Assembly (NCBI GenBank): GCA_902779125.1
Contig: CACZAC010000003.1
Coordinates: forward strand, 82,726-146,725
Source of the DNA: an uncultured Bacteroidales bacterium
GTDB lineage: Bacteria > Bacteroidota > Bacteroidia > Bacteroidales > Muribaculaceae
Length of the DNA stretch: 64,000 nucleotides
Direction: 5' to 3'
In this document: positions 59,601 to 64,000 of the stretch, one piece after another
Layout: every line of letters begins with the position of its first letter
Numbering within the stretch: position 1 is the first letter of the stretch
The notes under the pieces: model-generated
What the model was told of the DNA's origin: nothing
The model's database searches: none
Seen by the model: only the letters and a program-made list of their open reading frames with translations
Translations under genes and position numbers: made by a program

Positions 59601-61388
59601 GCTGGGGCCGCCGTCGATGTGGGCATAGGCAGCGTCCACGTGGTTTTCATCATAGGTCGTGCCCTGGCCGCCCACCAAGTAGAAACATCGGAAGAACATT
59701 CCGTCGGAATTCGTTACAGCCGTTGTGCTCCACTCGTTGCCGACAACGACGCGGGCCAAATTGTAGGCTTCGCCAAACATGTATTCCATACGGGCCACGT
59801 TGGCCGTATTGAAGCTGCTCAAGTCAAGGTACTTCAAATTAATGCAGTAATAGAACATATCGTTCATATAGATCACGCTCTCAGTGTTGAAGTGGGTCAA
59901 ATCAAGGCTCGTCAAACTAGAGCAGTTATTGAACATCAACCCCATATTGGTCACCTGGCTGGTGTTCAAGTAGCCGATGCCCGTGATGGATTGAAGGTTT
60001 GACATGAGGTAGAACCAAGTGTAGGTGCTCGTTGGGCGGGCATCGGCAAATGACGGGTCAAAGACCACCTTGGTCACATTGGCATTGGTGCCATCAATTA
60101 CCCAACCGGGATTAATGAAGCCCGTGTTCAGGTCGTAGGTCGTGCCCTCGCGGCTGTTGCGCTGGTCGTCGTAGTAGAAGGTCAGCGTCGTGTTCTCGGG
60201 CGTGTAGCAGGCGTAGGCTTCGGGTTCCTGATTATCGGGATATACGCCAATGAACATCATCTGGTTTAAATTGAAGGTGTAACCTCCGGCAGAGTAATTA
60301 TCATAAACAATGAAAGCATCCAGAGCAAAGAAAGAATTATACATGCCACTCCAGCCGAAGTTCACATGATACTTATTAGAGCTGGCGTTGTAGCCGTCCA
60401 CAACAAAGGTATGGTCTTCATAGATGTTATTATTGAGAGCCATACCGCCATACAGAATGGGGCGACCAGCTTCGAGTTCAGCCTGCATCATGGCATGCCA
60501 GTCGGTGGCATCATAGTCATCGCGATACTTGATGGTGGCGTCGGTGCTGTAGCCAAAGTTTATCATCGCATCGCGTATGTTCACTTTGTCGGCATAGCTG
60601 AACCGGGTCGAATATTGCGTCTGGACAGCCTGGCTGCAGTAACGCATCAGCCAAGCGACCGCATCAGCCTGTAGGGTGGTGTACGAACTGCTGTAATCGT
60701 CTCGCATGTTGTCCCAGTCCAATGTAATACCCGGCAATTCTTCCACAATTATTGATGAATTATTCTCGATTTCATAAGCATCCAGAGCAGGTAATTCGGC
60801 AGGATACTTCCAGTAATACATTACCTGCGCCATCGCCGTGGCGACAGCACCGGTCAGGCAGTGAATATTGGGATTGTAGTTGTATATAGGGCATTGGTTA
60901 TAAAAGGGGGCAGCCTGGTCCCATTTGCAGGTCAACATCGCGGGCACGTCGCTGGCCGTGAGCTTACCGGACATCTGCTGGCTCAAGGTCTGAACCTGCA
61001 GCTTGGGGTGTGCCAGCAGATACTCCATCTGCTCCTTGTAATGGTCCATCCACCGGGCCACATTTTCAGGCAGGTTATTCATGTCAAAATAACCGCTACC
61101 GTAGCCCAGGATTTCCTCGGCACGGTCATCACCGGCTACAATGACATAGCCGCCACCGTCGCAGTTGAACACATAGAAGTCGTTCATCTGGTCATTCACC
61201 CGAGACTGCTCGGCATGGGTGAGCTTCAAGTTTGCATTCGAGGCATTGAACCTCATGTCCGTTTGGCTGTTGAGGAACTGGATAGCCTTAGCTTGAGCGG
61301 TACGGCTGTCCACATTGCCCGCAGCCATCGTTGCCACACTCAGGGCAAACGATACAAGCACCAATAATTTCAAGATAAAATTTTTCAT
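56694..61388 (-). CDS. Secreted C10 (streptopain-like) protease with BspA-like repeats and dockerin tail
   Basis: This is a 1564-residue giant. It has a signal peptide (about 1-23), a Spi-type propeptide (about 27-130) and a C10 peptidase (about 150-385) with nucleophile C177 in NIHCLTGAVATAMAQ and histidine H326 in EDHTFVVDGY, plus the HVNFGWSG segment. Five blocks follow, each opening with a YACYT(P/A)ENTTLTFY variant and containing DUF285 BspA-type leucine-rich repeats such as VTNMxxMFxxCxxLTSLDLSxFNTANV. The end (about 1500-1564) has two dockerin loops, GDVNGDNSTSISD and ADCNGDSNVSISD. The blocks probably bind host or dietary ligands. Cys and His are intact, so it should be active. Confidence 0.9.
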   Translation of the reverse strand: MKNFILKLLVLVSFALSVATMAAGNVDSRTAQAKAIQFLNSQTDMRFNASNANLKLTHAEQSRVNDQMNDFYVFNCDGGGYVIVAGDDRAEEILGYGSGYFDMNNLPENVARWMDHYKEQMEYLLAHPKLQVQTLSQQMSGKLTASDVPAMLTCKWDQAAPFYNQCPIYNYNPNIHCLTGAVATAMAQVMYYWKYPAELPALDAYEIENNSSIIVEELPGITLDWDNMRDDYSSSYTTLQADAVAWLMRYCSQAVQTQYSTRFSYADKVNIRDAMINFGYSTDATIKYRDDYDATDWHAMMQAELEAGRPILYGGMALNNNIYEDHTFVVDGYNASSNKYHVNFGWSGMYNSFFALDAFIVYDNYSAGGYTFNLNQMMFIGVYPDNQEPEAYACYTPENTTLTFYYDDQRNSREGTTYDLNTGFINPGWVIDGTNANVTKVVFDPSFADARPTSTYTWFYLMSNLQSITGIGYLNTSQVTNMGLMFNNCSSLTSLDLTHFNTESVIYMNDMFYYCINLKYLDLSSFNTANVARMEYMFGEAYNLARVVVGNEWSTTAVTNSDGMFFRCFYLVGGQGTTYDENHVDAAYAHIDGGPSNPGYFTDASATEAYACYTPENTTLTFYCDNQRYSRLGRTYDLNTDNNKPRWFNDGTNVNVTKVVFDPSFANARPTTTYDWFCYMMSLESITGISYLNTSEVTNMNGMFEQCQALTSLDLSSFNTANVTNMSYMFRGCQVLTSLDLGHFNTSNVTLMNNMFDYCQVLTRLDVSSFNTSNVTDMSNMFYGCRNLTTIYVGNEWSTAAVTSSYRMFYQCTNLVGSMGTTFDSNYTDKTYAHIDGGPSNPGYLSGMPGPYAVYTAENTTLTFYCDNQRNSRPGTAYDLNTGSNNPGWYDDDTRSSVTQVVFDPSFAAAYPTTTSSWFRGMYNLQSISGMEYLNTEEVTNMSYMFNQCIYLSSLDLSHFNTAKVTDMTRMFDYCTQLFLVYVGSAWNTDAVTQSSNMFRLCNKLKGGQGTYFSSNNPKDKTYAHIDGGPSNPGYFRDYSISEAYTIYTEDNQTLTFYYDTNRLTRPGTTYDVFPNAGWYNKDLVVKYVVFDQSFELAKPTSTSSWFSEMGSLESITGIRYLKTDSVTDMSYMFFECGLSDLEMNNYLSYFNTAKVKRMEWMFHSCKALTTLDLTNFNTANVTDMSYMFDGCNDLTTIYVGDGWSNESVTNSEKMFMYCLSLVGGQGTTFDYDHVDGSYAHIDGGPSNPGYFTAPIVPSEPEAYACYTPDNTTLTFYCDDQRGSRPGTTYDLNVGARQPDWVLDETNYSVTQVVIDPSFVEARPTSTYSWFFCMENVQSITGLDYLNTDSVTNMAAMFMGSASLTSLDLSHFNTMMVTDMFNMFNECSNLASLDVSSFNTAKVRDMRGMFQGCSMLTSLDLSSFNTARVGHMGMMFLGDSHLSTIYVGSSWSTESINYSAEMFLDCTSLVGGKGTTYDSNHVDVEYAHIDGGTSNPGYFTAKVDFIPGDVNGDNSTSISDVTDLIDVLLSGETAPQAADCNGDSNVSISDVTALIDYLLGGSWN
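56890..60240 (-). repeat. Five tandem BspA-type blocks inside the C10 gene
   Basis: Block starts lie near 60215, 59557, 58830, 58252 and 57597 (minus strand), so blocks are about 580-730 bases. Each ends with AHIDGG(P/T)SNPGYF, except block 3, whose last residue is L. They differ in number of internal repeats, and nucleotide similarity is high enough to misassemble. Confidence 0.85.
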
Positions 61389-61590
61389 CGCGTTAAAGAT
61401 TTAGTATGGATTAACCCGTTGGCGGGATAAAAAAGTTAATAAAAAGGCGTTCAAAAAGTTGCGCATATCGCTGATTTACAATCATTTAGTGATGGTAAAA
61501 CATTTAATTCAAATCACTGTAGGCACAACTTGTACGCAAATATCGTCAAAATTCTTGATGTATGCAAGAGATTCTCGACAGTTCTCGTGA

Positions 61591-61686
61591 ATGAACTCGG
61601 CAATTGACCTCGACCTGGTGTGGTACTCAAGTTCAGCGATTATTTCTCAAGAGGAGATTATTGACGTGTTTAAGGAAGTAGAGTGA
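61591..61686 (+). CDS. Possible 31-residue ORF of unknown status
   Basis: The ATG at 61591 follows an in-frame stop and codes for an acidic peptide (MNSAIDLDLVWYSSSAII..) ending at 61686. No clear ribosome-binding site is seen. Two hairpins follow. It may be a remnant or chance. The rest of the 422-base gap (61389-61810) shows no gene. Confidence 0.2.
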   Translation: MNSAIDLDLVWYSSSAIISQEEIIDVFKEVE

Positions 61687-61692
61687 AAACTG

Positions 61693-61716
61693 ATACTACA
61701 TGTGAGAATGTAGTAT
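61693..61716. other. Hairpin after the small ORF
   Basis: A perfect 9-bp stem, ATACTACAT/ATGTAGTAT, with a 6-base loop directly precedes the terminator. Confidence 0.5.
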
Positions 61717-61726
61717 TAACATGAGA

Positions 61727-61752
61727 AAAGACGGCAAACTATTGCCGTCTTT
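61727..61752. terminator. Bidirectional terminator
   Basis: An 11-bp perfect stem AAAGACGGCAA/TTGCCGTCTTT with an ACTA loop has T-rich sequence on both sides. It ends the FISUMP gene on the minus strand and any transcript from the left. Confidence 0.85.
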
Positions 61753-61810
61753 CTATTTCATAGCTCTCGCACACTGATGGACATGTTGCGAGTTAGTCGG
61801 GAAGATGGTA

Positions 61811-62599
61811 CTAATTCTGTACGTTACGAACAGCACGGACTGTGAAGCCGTTGCTGCGACGGGTGTAGTCCCACCCTACGTTCTCAGGAAAGCAGCGGAG
61901 GTAGTAGGCGCCGAACGAGGTATAGGGGTAGAGCGTCCGCGACCAATAGTAGCCGTTCGTGCCATCGGAAGATAGTAAATGGACATGGCGGTAACCAGCG
62001 GCGGGCAAGAATATGGTATTCCCATTGGGACCAGTGACCTGGTATCCGTTCACGCTGTTAAGGGTTGTCCACGTCCAGGTGCAACTCTCTCTCAATTCAT
62101 CCTGTTGTTCCTTGGTCGGCATGCGCCACGAGGAACCCCAGTTAACGTAGGCAGCATCGTCCTCGGGGTCTAGTTCCATCTTGTTATCGACAAAACCGTT
62201 ATAGCCCTCGGTGCTATCGTTGCAATATTTCGTTGTCCAGTAGTCGATGCCGCTACCCTCGACGAACCACTTGTAATTGTCTGAGTGATAATAGTCCTTG
62301 GGCTTGGTCTCGCCCCAGCCGAAATAGTCGCCGTATTCCTCGGGTGTGCTGGCGCCTACGTTGCGCGTCGCCCACAACGTGCCGCTGGGCAGGCCCAAGT
62401 CAACGTACTCATGGGTGTCAGGAGGAGTTACGGGCTCATCAGACCATGTCCCAGTCAACAAATAGTCAATTAAACAGGTCACATCCGAAATGCCGACCAG
62501 ACCATCCTGATCCACATCCCCACGCTGATACTCCACACCAGCGGTAAACGAGGCCAGCATCAACAATAATACTACTAAAAATGAGCTAAACTTTTTCAT
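61811..62599 (-). CDS. Exported FISUMP-domain protein with an N-terminal dockerin-like half
   Basis: The 262-residue protein has a signal peptide (about 1-20), then one dockerin-type calcium loop plus helix (GDVDQDGLVGISDVTCLIDYLL, about 28-50). A FISUMP/DUF1566-like domain follows to the C-terminus, with EYVDLGLPSGTLWATRNVGAS, YGDYFGWGETKP, WGSSWRMPTKEQQDEL and RSNGFTVRAVR. The fold is known from large families of Fibrobacter and Bacteroidota surface proteins of unknown function. Only one loop is present, and it is N-terminal, unlike the two-loop C-terminal tails of the other three proteins here. Confidence 0.8.
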   Translation of the reverse strand: MKKFSSFLVVLLLMLASFTAGVEYQRGDVDQDGLVGISDVTCLIDYLLTGTWSDEPVTPPDTHEYVDLGLPSGTLWATRNVGASTPEEYGDYFGWGETKPKDYYHSDNYKWFVEGSGIDYWTTKYCNDSTEGYNGFVDNKMELDPEDDAAYVNWGSSWRMPTKEQQDELRESCTWTWTTLNSVNGYQVTGPNGNTIFLPAAGYRHVHLLSSDGTNGYYWSRTLYPYTSFGAYYLRCFPENVGWDYTRRSNGFTVRAVRNVQN

Positions 62600-62911
62600 A
62601 ATACTTCGGAATTAAAAGTTGATTAAAACGATTATTCTAATATGCAAAGTTACAGAATATCTTGATAAATAGCGTATAACTTTTACAGATAATTCCAGAT
62701 ATCTTTTTATTTCGTATGACACATGTTTTCACGAATAGCTCGAGGATGTTGCACAACAAAGATACAAAAAAAAACCGAAACACCCAGACCCAAGCATCCA
62801 AAAAGTCGAGAAAAACCAGGCTGTTGTGCCATCGTTGTACAATTGTTGTGCAACACCCCATAAAGCAAAAAGACAATCAATTGAAAATCAATTGATTATC
62901 TTTTCACATCG
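62600..62911. other. Intergenic gap with inverted repeats
   Basis: This 312-base gap holds a -7 element for the FISUMP gene (TAACTTTG, minus strand, 62645-62652) and 13-base inverted copies TGTTGCACAACAA (62747-62759) and TTGTTGTGCAACA (62843-62855). Hairpin C closes it. No gene is seen. Confidence 0.5.
62872..62900 (-). terminator. Shared-loop hairpin C after tRNA-Arg
   Basis: GATAATCAATTG pairs with CAATTGATTGTC on the minus strand, with a G-U wobble that is only good on this strand. A TTTTTGCTTT tail follows. It lies 12 bases after the tRNA. Confidence 0.75.
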
Positions 62912-62983
62912 TGAACCCGTGGGGAGTCGAACCCCAATCGAAGGAACCGGAATCCTTTATTCTATCCATTGAACTACGGGTCC
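62912..62983 (-). tRNA. tRNA-Arg (anticodon CCG)
   Basis: The 72-base gene has a 7-bp acceptor stem GGACCCG/CGGGTTC (one G-U pair), discriminator A, the T-arm GGTTCGA and an anticodon stem AAGGA/TCCTT with loop TTCCGGT, giving anticodon CCG for codon CGG. CCA is not encoded. Confidence 0.96.
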
Positions 62984-63032
62984 AAAACAGTACATTTCGC
63001 TGAAATGCGGGGCAAAATTACGGCAATTTTTG

Positions 63033-63040
63033 TAACTTTG
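63033..63040 (+). promoter_or_regulatory. -7 element for ung
   Basis: TAACTTTG lies 27 bases upstream of the ung start codon. Confidence 0.6.
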
Positions 63041-63067
63041 CAACAGATAACCGACAAAAGTAAGATT

Positions 63068-63733
63068 ATGACAGTCCGCATTGAACCCTCATGGAATCGC
63101 GCTCTGGCAGCGGAATGGGAGGCTCCCTACTTCAAGCTGTTGACCGACTTTGTGCGTGTGGAATATCAGACACATCAGGTGTTTCCACCAGGGCGTCAGA
63201 TATTTGCTGCGTTTGATGCAGCACCATTCGACCAGGTGAAGGTTGTTATTCTTGGCCAAGACCCCTATCATGGCGTAGGTCAGGCTAATGGGCTGTGTTT
63301 CAGTGTGAACGATGGGGTGCCGATGCCTCCATCGCTCATCAACATTTTCAAGGAGGTACACGATGACGTGGGTGCACCGATTCCTGCCAGCGGCGATTTG
63401 TCTCGATGGGCACGTCAAGGCGTGCTATTGTTGAATGCGACATTGACAGTGCAAGCCCACCAGCCGCTATCCCATCAAGGCAAAGGTTGGGAGACATTCA
63501 CCGACCATGTGATTGCCCATCTTGCCAACAACCGAGAGCACCTGGTGTTCATGCTGTGGGGAACCTATGCCAAGCGCAAGGGTGAATTTATTGACCGCAC
63601 ACGTCATCTGGTATTGACGGCGGCCCACCCCTCTCCCTTATCGGCAAACAGAGGTGGTTTCTTCGGGACACATCATTTCTCGCGTGCCAACGACTACCTG
63701 ATTCAGCACGGATTGTCGCCAATCGTCTGGTAA
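63068..63733 (+). CDS. ung: Uracil-DNA glycosylase
   Basis: This enzyme removes uracil from DNA. It has 221 residues from the ATG at 63068; an upstream in-frame start at 62969 would begin in the tRNA gene and cover the promoter. D65 in VVILGQDPYHG activates water, F78 in GLCFSV stacks on uracil, and H187 in TAAHPSPLS is the second catalytic residue. The length is typical. Confidence 0.97.
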   Translation: MTVRIEPSWNRALAAEWEAPYFKLLTDFVRVEYQTHQVFPPGRQIFAAFDAAPFDQVKVVILGQDPYHGVGQANGLCFSVNDGVPMPPSLINIFKEVHDDVGAPIPASGDLSRWARQGVLLLNATLTVQAHQPLSHQGKGWETFTDHVIAHLANNREHLVFMLWGTYAKRKGEFIDRTRHLVLTAAHPSPLSANRGGFFGTHHFSRANDYLIQHGLSPIVW

Positions 63734-63833
63734 TTCAGCGTAATCAGCGCTAATTTCACGCAGAAACACCGTATTCATCGGCTGTTATTATAAAAAAATC
63801 ACGATTTCTTATCGTCAATTCAAAAAATGGTTG

Positions 63834-63841
63834 TATCTTTG
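63834..63841 (+). promoter_or_regulatory. -7 element for rpsO
   Basis: TATCTTTG lies 40 bases upstream of the rpsO start. Confidence 0.6.
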
Positions 63842-63880
63842 CACCGCTTTTTGAAATAATTTTTTAAATAATTTATTGTA

Positions 63881-64000
63881 ATGTACTTAGATTCAGAGAA
63901 GAAGAAAGAGATCTTTGGCACTTACGGCAAAAGCAATACTGACACTGGTTCTCCCGAGGCCCAGATAGCATTATTCTCATACCGTATTGCCCACTTGACC
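63881..64000 (+). CDS. rpsO: 30S ribosomal protein S15, N-terminal part
   Basis: The 40 codons present encode [19 protein letters not shown] and then [20 protein letters not shown], the conserved S15 start with the DTGSPE(A/V)Q motif that binds 16S rRNA. The gene is cut by the window edge. Confidence 0.95.
   Translation, partial: MYLDSEKKKEIFGTYGKSNTDTGSPEAQIALFSYRIAHLT

Noticed and set aside
56890-60240. Repeats as a possible CRISPR array
   Set aside because: The repeats are 580-730 bases long, in frame, and encode BspA-type domains.
62637-62876. Minus-strand frame of 79 codons before the FISUMP gene
   Set aside because: Phe/Cys-rich sequence from AT-rich intergenic DNA, no ribosome-binding site, and it covers inverted repeats and the FISUMP promoter.
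62969-63067. Longer ung start
   Set aside because: It would begin inside the tRNA-Arg gene and cover the -7 element at 63033.

Overview
The window comes from a Bacteroidales genome, most likely Muribaculaceae or Prevotellaceae. The evidence is two SusC/SusD pairs, GldH, DUF4293, DUF5063 and DUF6377-type proteins, a C10 peptidase with BspA-like repeats, dockerin-like tails on secreted proteins, and at least sixteen Bacteroidota-type -7 promoter elements (TAnnTTTG) just upstream of genes. Nothing suggests a plasmid or an intact phage. The assignment rests on gene content, not on a database search.

Region 1 (1-8.1 kb): the start of a membrane protein running off the left edge, a DUF4293 membrane protein, a TPR protein with primase dnaG, and a LysM/type-1 periplasmic-binding fusion overlapping an outer-membrane beta-barrel gene. 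Region 2 (8.2-25.2 kb, all minus strand): two secreted dockerin-tailed enzymes (S8 protease, GH53 galactanase), then housekeeping genes: holA, a repeat-type exported protein, gtrA-like, gldH, ricT, rny, a structured RNA that is probably 6S, zapA with a small coiled-coil gene, a UmuC-type polymerase, an ABC-F ATPase, an M18 aminopeptidase, a DUF5063 gene and nadD.

Region 3 (25.5-49.5 kb) is a polysaccharide utilisation locus (PUL) in two halves. The first half is SusC, SusD, a GH43-like enzyme, GH144 and GH3. GH144 points to beta-1,2-glucan. A divergent membrane-bound TPR/HTH regulator (DUF6377 type, SusR-like layout) follows. The second half is SusC, SusD, a glycan-binding lipoprotein with a duplicated module, a BACON-GH16 lipoprotein and a GH5-GH3 fusion, which points to a beta-1,3 or mixed-linkage glucan. 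The expected chain is surface capture and cutting (binding lipoprotein, GH16, GH144), import by SusCD, and periplasmic trimming to glucose (GH3, GH5-GH3).

Region 4 (49.7-64 kb): a TolC/RND/adaptor efflux operon, an aldo/keto reductase, a 1564-residue C10 protease-adhesin, a FISUMP-type exported protein, tRNA-Arg(CCG), ung and the start of rpsO. Intergenic DNA holds heptamer tandem arrays, a 9-bp CTAG array, a set of terminators sharing one loop, and two abutted IS3-like inverted repeats. No CRISPR array, rRNA or intact transposase gene was seen.
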